A stretch of 64,000 nucleotides of DNA from Lepisosteus oculatus (lineage: Eukaryota; Chordata; Actinopteri; Semionotiformes; Lepisosteidae), in assembly GCF_040954835.1 (NCBI RefSeq), contig NC_090704.1, positions 42,784,979-42,848,978 on the forward strand. Direction: 5' to 3'. Positions 23,320 to 35,768 of this stretch are shown in pieces. How positions within the stretch are numbered: position 1 is the first letter of the stretch; each line of letters begins with the position of its first letter. The notes under the pieces were generated by a model. The model saw nothing but the letters and a program-made list of their open reading frames with translations, did not search any database and was not told where the DNA came from. The translations under genes and the position numbers were made by a program.

Positions 23320-26300
23320 AGGGAGAGATGAGGTGGTGGGGGTGGGTGGGGTGGCAGAGCGCTGGCTGTAGCATGAAGGACACTGTCATCTTACTGGCCT
23401 CAGGGTTGGGTCTTAGACGTAGTGAAGCTGCTTTTCCACCATGGTTTGGAAAAATAAAACATTGAATACATTGCCCTAAAGACAAAGGGCTCAAATCACA
23501 GCCTGCTGTGTATTATTGGTACAGGAAAGAATAGGAAAGAGACCTGTCAGGTGTATTTGAGCTGTATATTTTTAACAAGATGTGTATTTCTGGAGACAGA
23601 AATGTAGAGCTGTATTTTTACAGATTTTGACACTTTAGAGTTTGGAATTGCAGTATAATTTAAAATGTACAGTATCTGTTTATGCCAGATACTGTATCTT
23701 TCTTTAACACTCTGATAGACAGTGGAGAAGGCAAAAGTACACTCTTCTTTTATTTTATGTGACATTCAGTTGATGGTGTAAAAGCGTGATGTACTGAGCT
23801 TTTATTCTTTCTTTGAGGTCTAATTGATGGATTTGATTTTTTAAAATTTAAGATAACACCTATTGTACTTTTGTCATTTTGTTTTCCAGTAATTGCAGAT
23901 GAGAGTACAATTTTAGCTTCTCTACATATGATATTGATCAATTAATTGCTGCAGTGCATGGCTACTTTAAGCAAAATCAGTGAATAATACTTTAAAAGCT
24001 TAACATGTTTATGGAAAATTTCTTGTATGTTTTTTTAGTGCTTTTACACCACAAAAAATATATATTTGAGCATAGTCTTAAAATTGTATAACTGATAAAA
24101 ATTGTATTAGTTTATTAGTGTATTAAGTCAAAGTCATATATTTCGATTGCATTTCTTTAGCCTCTTATCATTTTGTAACATGAAATTAAATTGGACACAT
24201 CAAGAGAAGCGTTCTGTCAGGTTAAGATTTCCACAATCCCCCTCCAAAAATTTGCCCCACGTATAGGAAAAAATGGGTAAAAAAAACAGATTTTTTTCTG
24301 TAAAGATTAATGGTTCTCTTTTGTAAGGTCAAACCATACTAAGAGATGGTAACACCAAAACATCTGAATTAATGTTATATATCACATTTTGGCAGAGGTA
24401 ATCCCCCTCTCCCCCCCTGCCCCCCCACGTTTGAAAACGTAGACGTTTCTGTGCAAAACTTCCTGGGTTTCATTGGTTGCAAGAACTTTCTGGAAAACTC
24501 TAGTGTTATGTGAACAGGTGTAGAAACTATTAAGAACTATTATGTAATGAAGACCTTCTGCAAATGTATTAGGAACCTCTTTCTATTCTGTCCTAATAAT
24601 GATGAACTAGAAACTGCGCTCCTCAGCAGTCCAGAAGATTGAATTAATTAGTCTTGCCAGGTAATCTTTCACGAGACGTGTATGTAAACCTCCATTCAAG
24701 TGAAGGATTACACCCTGTGATAATCTTGCCATCACTGAGATGTACTATAATAAATGTCTTAGCCTAATCAGAAAAAAATGATTAGTCCTAAAGTACCAAT
24801 TCTATTTATTTTCCAATTAGTCTGGTCTGTGTAATTACATTTTGAGAGGCTGTGACCTGGATTATTTTGGTTCATTTACTAATCTGGTCATCTGCATCTG
24901 TCCATGGTAACAAAATGAACCCCTGGCATGTCAACAGCCAACTAATTTATAAATAAACTTTGCATCAGCTAAGCGATGCAGTAATGTTGCGCAACCTGTG
25001 GAAATCAAGCAGAAATGTTTTGAACTGTGTCTTCAATTGGACATTTGCTTTGATTGTCTTTAACAAATATTGGGCCAGATTCATGAATGTTGGCATCTTG
25101 TTATGCTGATGTTTTTGTTTAGTAAGAAAATTACACAGCCTAAATTAGTTCTACAAATACTACAGGGTGCTAATCTAAGAGATCCTAGATTAAGTCTAAA
25201 TGTTTCTTTTGGATTTTTTAAACATTAGTTGTTTGTCCTTGTATTATAAATGTATTATTGATATGTATAATTATTTCATTTGAGAAAAAAAGTGAAAACA
25301 ATTCAACTTATTATGTGTAAATAAGTGTTCTAAAAACAAATAAACTTCTGAATTTTGATATTGGCTATCTGTACTATTTTACACTCAAATTAAGATTTGC
25401 ACTGAAATAATGGAACCAAAAATGCCCTCTTTTTCAGTTTCTTTTACAAAGTAACCATATTCAGGCAGATACAACCTTCTTTATGCAGGGTAATTCATTA
25501 CAACACTAAGTGTAATGAAAAAGATTACTGTTATTGCTCTTTGGGGTATATAGGACAGTTTCTTATTTCTTCCGTACAATTTGTTTTTATCTTAACATTA
25601 CATGACCCGTATGTTTTCTGGAATTAATTGAATTATTTATGACGCATATGACTTTGTTCTGTGCAATACTAATACAAATACAGTATATCATTTTAATTTT
25701 ATTAACATGTTACATTTACCGATCCTTAACCTCTTCTGTTCATTCCTATTTCATCACAGACATGAAGAAATCTGGAGGTCACCACCTCGATACGGCTGTG
25801 GAATCAACAGCCCCTGTTAGTTGCCCCAGGCTACTGGGGGCTGGAGTTAGCCATTTCTGCTAGTGCTTTCAGGGCAGATGTCAGAAGGTCTCAATCAATA
25901 ACTGCACTCAATTACAGGGGATAAATCCATTCACACAAACTGAGATGGATTAGTGAAGAACAAGCCAGACTGCCAATGATTGCACTACAGATGGGTAGCC
26001 AATGATTGCACTACAGATGGGTAGACTGGATGAGAAAATTCCCCCCAGGGCAGCAGACAGATTTTAATGCTTGGAGCTAATGTTTTCGTAAAATGCATTT
26101 CTTCCAGAGAAAGAATACTAGGATATGGGTGACATATAGAGCACCCAGTGAACATCTAATCATGGGGGAGAACATGCAGGCACCTTACAGAAACACACCC
26201 CAAATCCAGGACCCAAGAGCTCACTGCCACACCAACCTCAGCCAGGTCGTGTTACAGGTAATTGAAAAATTAAATCCTGAAAAGGAAGAAACGAATGTTG

Positions 26301-28120
26301 TAGGTAACATGTTAGGCAATAGCGGCAGGATATCTTCAACAAAACTCTAGTCATGTAGTGTTTCTGATCGGATACAACTAAATAAGACCCCCATGGTACC
26401 TTGAACTTTAACTTCACTGAGCTTGGAGCAAATGGATCATTCCCCCTGTCAGCAGGTGATGATCGAAACTAGAAAAACCTCTCAAAAACTGCATAAAGGC
26501 AGCCCATTACATCACTGGCCTGCAGTGATTAACAGACAGATAACAGGGAGGACTCAGCACACGTGCAAGGTAGAGAGACACAGTGACACGTGAATCCTTA
26601 TACCGCTTTCACCTTGCTGAGCTCATTCTCCTTCTGAATACTGTCAAGCGTTCGCTAAGGTCAGTTTGAATACAGTAAAACATCTGACCTAAGTTTAGGT
26701 TGTTGATTTTGCATGGGACAAGAACCAGAAAAACATAAGGCAACAGATACACGGACCCATTCATTTTGTGTTGTCATCTCAGCTGCTCTCCACTGCTTAG
26801 TAGCCAAAGAAGCTCTTCTGCGGTATTCTTCAACATTGCAACTTGCTTTTGAACAGCCTTTTCAGTGTTTTTTTTTAGTAGCTATTTATGCAATGTTCTT
26901 AATTGCACAATATAGAAAGGGAAAGGACAAGCTTCTAAAATCATGTTCTGCAGGACACAACCCAGCAATGTCTTGAATAGAGTTGAATATTTGCTGTCAT
27001 TAGGAATGAGCTACATTTAGTGGATGTGTTACTTTACTGCCAAATATGGGAAACCACTAAGAATATCTTGTCAGGCTTATATTCGGGTTACCTGAATATG
27101 TCAAGAAATTGAATTAAAGAAAAACATGTAACTATTTTTTATAGAAAGTGTACCATAGCTCTTTCAATAACCTAAATATAAATATATTCAGTATTACTGT
27201 GTGCTTATAGAATATATAAAACTACTTAATGCAGAGCTACAGTATTTAACATATAAGAAGGTATGGTCATGTCAGAAATCTGCAGCAACAACAGAAGTTT
27301 TATAAGTCTAAAAAAGATCATACAAAATTCACTCAAAACTTGAAACAAGTTAATCTGAATTCTGTAAAAATTGCCTTTTTTTAAACTTGTGAAGGCATGA
27401 GAGACAATCTCTTCTGTCTCTGCAATCACACTTAAGGCCGCTTCTTCAACCGGTCACTAAACGCCTGCCTCATCTTTAATTCCAGTCACCTAGATCAGAT
27501 AAGAAGTGAGTCGTGTGATGCAAATAACACCTAATCACTGCTGATATTATGACGCTGGCTTTCATTTTCCATGCTGACTCACCACAGTTTCTGCCAGGGT
27601 CACCACCATCAGGGTCACAATGAAGGAGCGCCGTCTTTTCAAAGGGAGCACATCATCACTGATCTGCTCCTTCAACGCTGTCTGCCTTTGTGGGATAATT
27701 CAGGCTCAGTTTAGTTGATAAACATTTCTAAGAGCAGGGGTTTCAAACTATTTATATAGTGATAGCACATCGCTCATTTCTCTTTTCTTAATTCATGCAA
27801 TTATTTCCTTATGTAAGATTTCATTTTAATGTACAGGTGACGGTTTAAAATAAGCTGTTGGCTTACCAACACAATTTCTGCAAGACTGTGGAACTTGGAC
27901 AGTCGTGTACAGTTCACCCAGTGAATTAGGCAATTGGACAAATAAAAAAGCTGAAATTTTGGCTTGGACAAAAACTGAAAGACACAGCAGCCCCAAGAAA
28001 CAGATTTACACACTATTTTAGAACATTGGAAACAGGATTTTTTCAACATTACGTTGATCTCCCTCTGTCCAATGACGGCCCCAATGCCTAGAAGAGGAGG
28101 TTGCACTTTAAATTGCCCTA
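23320..28120. other. Intergenic, no gene seen
   Basis: AT-rich sequence between the PDE6G promoter and the OXLD1 locus. I found no splice-flanked frame with recognisable homology. It holds a C-rich tract (about 24405-24430) and a 26-base tandem duplication (25972-26023). The short open frames are not coding-like. Confidence 0.4.
25972..26023. repeat. 26-base perfect tandem duplication
   Basis: The unit GCCAATGATTGCACTACAGA plus TGGGTA occurs twice back to back without a mismatch. Two identical copies point to a recent duplication, or a slip in assembly, in otherwise unique sequence. Confidence 0.9.
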
Positions 28121-28129
28121 AGCTTCCCA

Positions 28130-28513
28130 GTCCATGGGTTCTAAACCTTTACTTCAACCTGCATCCCTCTGGTTCCCAGAATCTGTTCTCGCTCCCCTCA
28201 TTAATAACACTGAAGTAGGAGGTCAGTTCTTTAAACTTAAGATATACAGAATCTTAACTACTGAATTAAAGAGAGATAATTATATATTTATTTTAATTGT
28301 AAAATAAAAAATATATAGGAAAAATAACACTTTACCTTAAAATACTGTACCTAGGTTTGATTAAAAACACAGTAGTTGTGCTTATACACCTGTGCTTAAT
28401 TTGTGTTTATAATGATTCACCTTCTAAAAACATCTGGCCTGTCTCACATCCCCAGAAGGGGCATCTCACACCCCCAAGGGGAGTGTGCACTCCAGGTTAA
28501 GAACCACTGCTCT
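28130..28513. mobile_element. Degenerate hAT-type MITE (non-autonomous DNA transposon)
   Basis: The right end reads GGTTAAGAACCACTG, the reverse of CAGTGGTTCTTAACC, a widespread hAT terminal repeat. The left end has CAGTCCATGGGTTCTAAACCT, a diverged counterpart with a small insertion. The body has no coding capacity. An intact 8-base target duplication was not found, so the ends are approximate. Confidence 0.45.
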
Positions 28514-28747
28514 AGTCTATACAGCCATAATCAGATTGAAACTCAGTGTCTATTATCTTAACTCATTGCCAGAACCAGACTGAATAGTTTATGAATGCAT
28601 TTGTATTTTGTGCTTTTCCATTCAACATAGAATACACTTTACCCCCTTTTGTTAAAGGAATGCAAAACTGACAAGGTTATCAAATCTTAACAAGATCTCT
28701 CAATCATGGCATACTGTTGATTTAATACTAGATGGACTGCTCCTATA

Positions 28748-28990
28748 AGATGGCACAATGGCTTAGTGGGTGACAACACTGCTTTGCAGCTCCAGTAGCC
28801 TGGGCTTGATTCTGGTCAGGTGTTTTTACCTGTATGGAGTCCTAAGGTTTTCCCTGTATCTGTGTGGGTTTATTGTTTTGTGTTCTGATTTCCTGGTTTC
28901 CTCTTGAAAGCATGCTGGGTACAGTAGCTTATTTACATTGTCCATTGCAGTTGGAAAAAAAGCTGGACACTCCACTGCTTTTCTCCACCC
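28748..28990 (+). mobile_element. tRNA-derived SINE, forward copy
   Basis: The head GATGGCACAATGGCTTAGTGG resembles a tRNA A-box region and GGGCTTGATTCTGGTC resembles a B-box. The body follows the family order (GTATGGAGTCC, TGTGTGGGTTT, GATTTCCTGGTTTCCTC). The copy is strongly diverged and therefore old. Confidence 0.6.
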
Positions 28991-29029
28991 TGTCAGGAGT
29001 AGATATTTGTGAACTATAGGACGGAATGA

Positions 29030-29305
29030 CACAAAGTAAGATAAGATAAGATCACTTTATCAGCCATATACAATTTCTTGTATTAGGAATTATCTTTTCG
29101 CATACCCCAACTTGCTCTCCATGAGACACAGAGACAGGGGAGTCAGAGATCGCAGGGTCAGCCATTTATAAAGTGCCCCTGGAGCAGTTGGGGTTAAGGG
29201 CCCAACGGAGTAGGATTCCTCTTACGGCCGCAGGATACAAACCGGCAACCTTCCAGCCACAGGTGCAGATCCTTAGCCACAAAGCCACTGCACCGCTCCA
29301 AACAG
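29030..29305 (-). mobile_element. V-SINE/Mermaid-type SINE, reverse copy
   Basis: This is the second copy of the element at 16650-16918, in reverse orientation. Shared blocks include GGAAGGTTGC, GGTTTGTATCCTG, AGAGGAATCCTACTCC, CTTAACCCCAACTGCT, CTCATGGAGAGCAAG and GAAATTGTAT. It ends in a short GATAA-type repeat at its 3' end (29035-29055). Confidence 0.75.
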
Positions 29306-29319
29306 TAACAGCTGCATCC

Positions 29320-31240
29320 TGACAATCAAACTGCAGCTCTAGTCTTGTGCAGGGACAGCTAACTCCGGTTTTCAAATGTCAAGGTTGTGCCTGGTTTTTA
29401 GTTTCAGAGCTCACTATTGGTGTATTAAGTCAAATAAGTCAAATTATCAAAAATATTTTTTTCAGGTCTAAATCACTTAGAAGACTACTTAAAAAAACAG
29501 GTAATTATTTTTTGTTCATCCCTCTGCATGAATAATAAGCTTTAATTGGCAGCACCCACAATATGTAAAACTAATGTAGCTATTCTAATCTAAGTGATGG
29601 CAAACATTTAGTATTAAATGCTTTGTGTGAAGACGCATCTTAATAGGATTACAGGATTTGTGTGACTCTGCAGGCTATAATTAATTCTTAATAATAAGTA
29701 TCCAATGGGAAAGAGTAATTTGACAGATGCTTTTCAGAAATATTGCATTGATGAGGGTCTAATGCAGGAAATGATTTTCAAACATGCCAGATAAATGAAT
29801 GCTTAATTCCTGTGACGTTATTAGCAAAACGAAGAACTTAAAGGATGAGTGCAGCACAAAGCTATAGAAAACAATACCACAATATATCAATTATGTTCAT
29901 TTTTAAGCAAATTAGTATTTAATTCAAACACTGCTGACCCGCTGTAAAGACATTATGATGAAAATACATTCATATTTATTCATTCTTGGGACTCAAATAT
30001 TGTAGTGGTCAGAATATTCTACAGTGAGTTTGACTATAAAAATGTGTGTCTTATTTAAAAATGTACCTTCATACATAACATAGAATTCTTGTCAATGTAG
30101 CTTTTACTCACAGACAGATCCAATTTAATACTCAGTACATTCATTTACAATATTGGTATACCGCAGACTCTCACTGGGTCTCTCTTGAGAACAGGTGTAA
30201 CATTTTTAAATGTGCCAGCTAAGACACTACCTAGTGGTTATCTGACACAAATACAACGTCTTTGTGTCAAATTAACTTCATCCCACTCATTCTAACTACA
30301 TTCTACACAATGGTTTTGCTATTAAAATCCTAAAAGTTGCACAGGAACAGCTAACCTTCAAACTACTTTCTTATTAGCGTATTCTAATTTTTCTTCAGGA
30401 TGTTTTCAGAAATTACATTAGTATGCATTAAATTATTGCATTTTCTAATTCACTCTTGATTGTTAAATACATAAAATCAGTAGAACTAAATAAATAATTT
30501 AAAATACTGAGATGAGATGTCTAAATTCGGAAGTATGGCAGATGCTGTTAGAATTCATGCACTTTAGATTTCAACAGGCTGTCACTCCTGTGCAAGAAAT
30601 GAAAACCATCATGTTTTAAAGATGGGAAGAATAAAATGCAGCCTTATGCATGAGTTCTGATGTTACATTACTAGTGTGCTTTACACATCTGCCCTTCTTA
30701 TCAAGGGTGTGGGCACCTCAGGGAGGCAGGTTACACCCACTGCCCTACCCCTGTTCAGGACACTGTGAACCCTGAGTCCATCTCAGAAAAAAAATAATCA
30801 ATAGGCACTGCATTACAGTATATTGATCAGATAGTGTGAAGAACGCCAGGGCTTGCTCTGTAGAGCAAAAAAATAAATAGGTAATATAAACTTCACAGAT
30901 TGGTGAGATACTGGAGGTACTTAGTTGGTTGGTTGGTAAATGGTTGACACATAATGAGGTAAATCATGAGGACATTTTGCAACTCAGACAGTTCTGACAA
31001 ACTTGATTGTCTCAGCTCTCCCCATTGGGATGAGACGCAGAAGGTCCCGTGAAGGTATCCCACCCAAGATCCCACTCATTGTACTCAAGCTGATGCTCCA
31101 CCAATCTGAACAGTACCAGACCGAGATCTCGCTCCGCCAGGAGTGACAGAGCTAAAACCGTCAGCTGGCGACGCCTACAGTCCAGCCATTCTATTAAGCT
31201 CCGAGCAATAACACTCTTTTGGAAAGAGATCGTGTGCACC
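29320..31240. other. Intergenic, no gene seen
   Basis: AT-rich sequence downstream of OXLD1, which is transcribed leftwards. The OXLD1 3' untranslated region must begin here, but no clear reverse-strand polyadenylation signal was found close to the stop codon. No repeat was recognised. Confidence 0.35.
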
Positions 31241-31250
31241 GTCTGGGAAA

Positions 31251-32312
31251 TTAGGTTTTCTTCAGCAGCCTGATCTCCATTTTCAGGAAGGTCTTCATGT
31301 TCTCGTCCTGGACGTGCTCCTCGATGGCGGCCAGGGCCTTCTCCCCGCCGTCGCGGTAGTACTCCAGCAGCTCCTGGGCATGAGCGATCCACACGCAGCT
31401 CGGGCACCCACTCATGCAGCAGTACGTGGGAGGGAGGGGAGGGCCCTGTGGCTCTGGATTTCCCCGCCCCTCCTTGGTTGCCGGGCTACCGCGCCCAGGG
31501 GGCGTGCCAGTCTGAGTGAATCTGGCGGAGTTCCCAACGTGTTCGGAGTCTGGGTGGGTGGAGAGGCCCCTGTGCCTCCGATAGAGGAGGGCTAAGTGAG
31601 CCGCACCCGGCTGCCGTAGGGGAGGCCATGGACACACAGTGCCAGTCGTCATCTGCCTCAGAGCTTCCTGCACCTCCACCTGAAAGCAAGTAAAAAAAAA
31701 GATCTTAAAGAAAGTCATCTTTAAGATTTCAGACTTTTCCTACTCACCGACAGTAATCTTTAACACTCCTCCAATGCTACACTATATAGGATCTGTCAAC
31801 AGTCACGGAAAACAGGACTTCAGTTCTAGGGCATCCATAGGACAACGTTCCCACTCCTTAATACTCATCCTGCCAATAAATACATAAAACACACTCATAA
31901 ATCAAATAAAAACTTACCTGTTTATCTGCCCATCACAATTTAATTGTTATGACTTATTTTTCGTAAATCAATTTTATAGATTCATTATTATAGAATAATT
32001 ATTCATTCACTCCTTACCATAAAACTGTACTTCATTTCACTTCCGTGCACGTAAAGCACGGATCTCAGCCTTCCCGAGATAGACTGAATCACACACACAC
32101 ACGCACCTACAGTGAATGGGACTACAAATTGTCCTGTAATGAAAAGTTCAATAATCCCGCTGTATTGCACTGTCTTTCGGAGGTCCATAAAGGGTAATGG
32201 GCTGATTACAAAAACTCATCCACGGACGAACTCTATCGCCTGTCCCCAGTTTTGCGCTTACCTTCCGAAGAGCAGACGCTAGACCTTTGATCTTAAAATA
32301 TATCCAGCGCAT
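31251..32312 (-). CDS. OXLD1: OXLD1, oxidoreductase-like domain-containing protein 1
   Basis: A small mitochondrial protein with an oxidoreductase-like (N-terminal) domain whose biochemical role is not established. Two coding exons in transcript order: 32262-32312 (17 codons) and 31251-31679 (142 codons plus stop), giving 159 residues (human 147). The first exon reads [17 protein letters not shown], basic and without acids, which fits a mitochondrial presequence; its donor is GTAAGC. The domain in exon 2 has the cysteine cluster [11 protein letters not shown], then [20 protein letters not shown] and a C-terminus close to the human MEIRLH end. The exon 2 acceptor (CTTGCTTTCAG) joins in phase 0. 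The segment between presequence and domain is long, proline-rich and poorly conserved. The gene is head-to-head with CCDC137, 361 bases between start codons, as in human. Confidence 0.92.
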
Positions 32313-32673
32313 TATCTTACTTAATAGAACATGAACATATTTTCGTCAATAATTTTCTGTTACAATTTAACATTTCGTCTTTATATTCTAGTTCTCTTCC
32401 AGTAGTACCTCGCCCATTTAGGTCTTCTAGGTGACTGTGAAACCAAAACAAAGGCGGGCCAACACATTGACATTTAACCAATAGCAGCTCGACTTGCAGG
32501 ATGCTTCGGCGAATAGGAAAGTCGGAAAACAAGCGATGGGCGGAGACACTCTGAGGTTAGAGGTGAGAGGTTAAAGTGTTAGTGTTTCCGTGTTGTTTTT
32601 TTTGCCATGTGTTAGTCAGGCGGTTTTGCTGTATAATTTTAAGTACCTTTATACGTTGACCGTAAAACAGAGT
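32313..32673. promoter_or_regulatory. Bidirectional promoter of OXLD1 and CCDC137
   Basis: This gap between two divergent start codons must hold both promoters. A CCAAT box (32478-32482; the reverse strand reads ATTGG) and a GC-box-like GGGCGG (32538-32543) are visible and there is no TATA box, as usual for divergent housekeeping pairs. The start sites cannot be fixed from sequence. Confidence 0.55.
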
Positions 32674-35223
32674 ATGGCAAAACACAGAAAGAATAAAGCT
32701 GTCGATCCACAAGGCTCCAGGAAGGAACAACCCCAGCGGTACGTTCTGGCTGTTACGATCTTTTTATTCTGCAAAGAGTATGAGCTACGGATCTTAACCT
32801 GTTAAATGTTCGTGATACTGTATGTAGTTTATAAGGATCTGAAATCGGCGCTTTGCCACGCATTCGTTCTATAAAAGGGTAGTTAAGTCTTTTTCTGGAA
32901 AACTGTAAGCACTGGTCAATTTCTCTCAAATAGTGGTGTGTTATAATACGGTGGCTGACTGCATGCAATGTTTATACTGTACCCCCCATTGAAACGATGG
33001 GTCTCCAATGTGGTTCGTGTTGCCCTGCAGCAAAAAGCAGAAAAGAGAACCCAGGTCCGGGAATGAGGATGACCTCGACCATATCCCCTACCGGCTCCGA
33101 GAAATCATGAAGAGCAAAGAGAAAATGAACACACGGATCGTTAAAAAGAAGAAAAAAGGTAGAAACCTCGAACGACACTAATAATACATTTTCCTCCCGG
33201 ACTGAAGACCGAGTTTCGGTTTTAGTTTTAAATGACAGAAATTATCTTTGGGCATAACTGAACTGGACGGGGCTTCGAAAAGGTGCATACCATCTCCACA
33301 TCTGTTTCAAAGGCTTGCGTTCAATGATCTGAAGTGTCTGAGCAAGTCTTTAATTTTTTTTCCCTCTGGCATGGTACTGGTATAGACTCCAAGCCACGCC
33401 AGGCAGCAGACTCACTTCAAGACCTAACGGACATCCCCGTACCGAAGTTCCGCAGGGGAAAGTGGGAGTCCGAGAGCTCGTATTTGAGACGCATGGATCA
33501 GGAGACCCATCATGTAATGTTTCTCACCAAGAACCAGATAGAGCGCCACCCGGAGACGGATGAGCCTTCAGAAAGGCAGAAGTCGGAAAAGAAAAAAGAG
33601 TAAGCGTATCCGAGCCGAGACCTGTGCTTTCCTCCATGAATGTTACATGTTTTCTGGAGAAAAAAAAATCTTTCGTCTTCTCAGGTTTGACAAGATCCGT
33701 CTGAAAAGGTTACTGAAGAAGAAGGAAGAAAAGCGAGAACAGAAAAGGGAGGAGGAGAAGTTTACAGGTTTGTGTAGAAATCGTGCGTCCCCGAGTGTTA
33801 TAATTAATAATAATAATTGCTTACACTTATATAGCGCTTTTCTGGACACTCCACTCAAAGCGCTTTACAGGTAATGGGGTCTCCCCTCCACCACCACCAA
33901 TGTGCAGCATCCACCTGTTGACGCTGTCTGGGTCTCTGCAGCTTTTGGAAGGGCCTGAGATTGATATGCTGTGTTATTTTGGTCTTTTTCTCTTCTCCCC
34001 AGATAAAGTGGAATTTGGTGAAGTTGCCATGGAACCCCCTTCCCTCACAGCAAAGCCAAAGAAGGCACCGAACAAGGCCAAGGTAAGGTGTAGAGATGGG
34101 AAGATGGGACAGCAGTGTATCCAAGAAAAAAAGAACAGGTTTGTCAGAGCTCTAAATTCTGATGCCAGGGATGCTCAGTTCCAGTCCTCAGAGGGTTCTG
34201 CCCAGCAAGTTTTATAGTTTTTGGTCAATCTCCAGCTACTTACGAACAACAAAAGGCTTTAGCCTGTCTTATTAAGCAAGTAATGATTTGAATTGGGTTG
34301 AGGTGGAGAGAAAGACGGAAACCCTCTGTCCTCCAGGCAGCCGTGTGCTAAGCACTTTCGACTGTAAGTTGAGCTGTCCAGTTCTGGTCCACAGAGGCTG
34401 GTGTGTCTGTGGATTTTTATTACAAAATAGTTTTAAAATGAGCTCAGACATCTGGTTCCTGAAACAACGGCTCCCCCCAGCTCCTCAGGTGCAGATCTTG
34501 AGAACCTGCACACTGGCCTTCTGGTACCAGGGTTGAGGTGTTTCAGTGATGGCATTCCCCAGGATTTCTAACGGCATTCCAGCTGTTGTGGACATGTACA
34601 CATGCCGTCAGGTGTGTGGGCTGTGTGCGTTAGTCTTGGAATGTGCCAGGTCGAATCCAACTGTACACACTACAGAAGCAATTTATTGAATCTCTTACAT
34701 GGTGTGGATTTACATTTGCATTAACTTTGTTATGAATAATGAATTTCCTGTAATAATTTATCCAGAATGTGGAATGAGAGCTTCTAAGTAGAATGCATTC
34801 CTAATTATGAGACTACAGTCCCATGATACATTTGGCACTGCAAGCATAAAATCAGACTACTTCATTTTTGCTTTTTCGGAGTGAAATATCTTGGCTGGCA
34901 TTAGCCTCCCTAACTCTCACATGGGGAGCTATGATCTTGCTATTCTGTTCCAAATGCAGCCTTTCTGAAAGGCTGTTTGGCCCATCTTGAGAGTCTCGGC
35001 AGTTCCATGTTTTGTGTTGCAGGGTGGAATGAAGGGCCTGTTGCTGAGTCATTTGCTTGGATCATCCCCCGTCTCTACTGCCAAGCCTTCCATGGCACGA
35101 CAGAGGATAATGCTGGAAGAGAGGGAGCGCGTGGTGCAGGCGTATCGCCACCTGAAGACCCTGAAACAGGAGAGGCAGGGCTCCAGTTCCACCAGTCTGG
35201 ACAGACTACAAAACCCACACTGA
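32674..35223 (+). CDS. CCDC137: CCDC137, coiled-coil domain-containing protein 137
   Basis: A very basic nuclear and nucleolar protein whose function is poorly defined. Coding exons are 32674-32738, 33031-33158, 33386-33599, 33685-33767, 34003-34082 and 35023-35223, in total 771 bases (256 residues) with every junction in phase. The conserved segment LDHIPYRLREIMKSKEKM lies in exon 2. Exon 3 has IPVPKFRRGKWESESSYLRR. Exon 4 is an almost pure Lys/Glu/Arg coiled coil (KIRLKRLLKKKEEKREQKR). The C-terminus has MARQRIMLEEERERVV-like sequence (here LEERERVVQAYRHLK), which matches the end of the human protein. The start MAKHRKNKA is the first ATG after the shared promoter. The protein is shorter than the human one by memory. 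A 5S-type SINE tail lies in intron 4. Confidence 0.9.
33800..33915 (-). mobile_element. 3' tail of a 5S-derived-type SINE, in CCDC137 intron 4
   Basis: Read on the minus strand it ends CCTGTAAAGCGCTTTGAGTG, GAGTGTCCAGAAAAGCGC, TATATAAGTGTAAGCAATTATTATTATTA. I know this tail from SINEs of basal ray-finned fishes whose head resembles 5S rRNA; the head is missing here, so the copy is 5'-truncated. About 100 bases are identical to the copy at 43769, so the two are young. Confidence 0.6.
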
Positions 35224-35762
35224 GCTTGGCAAGGGAGGACTGAAGTCCTTCACACTGATTGTTATCTATGCTTAAATCAGGGAACCTCTGTGCCTTGACT
35301 CGGAAAAGGCTCTCTGGAGTGCCCTCAGGTGGACATAAGCTGTAATGACACATGGATGGGTCAGTAGAAGCAGTTCAAGATACTGTAGATTCCTGTGAGT
35401 CTTCAACCACATCACAGACCAAACGCTTTCAAATTATCGTAAAAGCCGATGCTGCAAAGAAGTTGTTTTTTTTTGTTTGGATTTTGAGAATTTTATATGT
35501 CAATATCAAAATTCGTTGGTACACGCTTTTCTCATTTTACAACTGTAATTTCTGACAGACTCAAACATGTATTTTTGTGTTAAGATCAAGTTGTAAAAAT
35601 GTTTGTGTATCCTGATGTTTTTCCCCAACAAACTAAAACTTGGTAGGATTGGTATCAGTGGTTGCAGTTGTATTTCAGGAGTTCTTGAATAATTAATTCC
35701 AGTAATTTCTCCTAGTGCGTTTAAGGCTTTCCTGTCCAACTTTTCTGCACTTTTTTTCAGTG

Positions 35763-35768
35763 AATAAA
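35763..35768 (+). terminator. CCDC137 polyadenylation signal
   Basis: AATAAA, 540 bases after the stop codon and on the coding strand. No earlier AATAAA was noticed in the 3' untranslated region. Confidence 0.5.

Noticed and set aside
24405-24430. C-rich tract as a possible i-motif or regulatory element
   Set aside because: Short, isolated and without gene context; probably simple sequence.
31012-31407. 131-codon minus-strand frame overlapping the OXLD1 domain
   Set aside because: It is the shadow of OXLD1 exon 2 in another frame; the OXLD1 frame carries the conserved cysteines.
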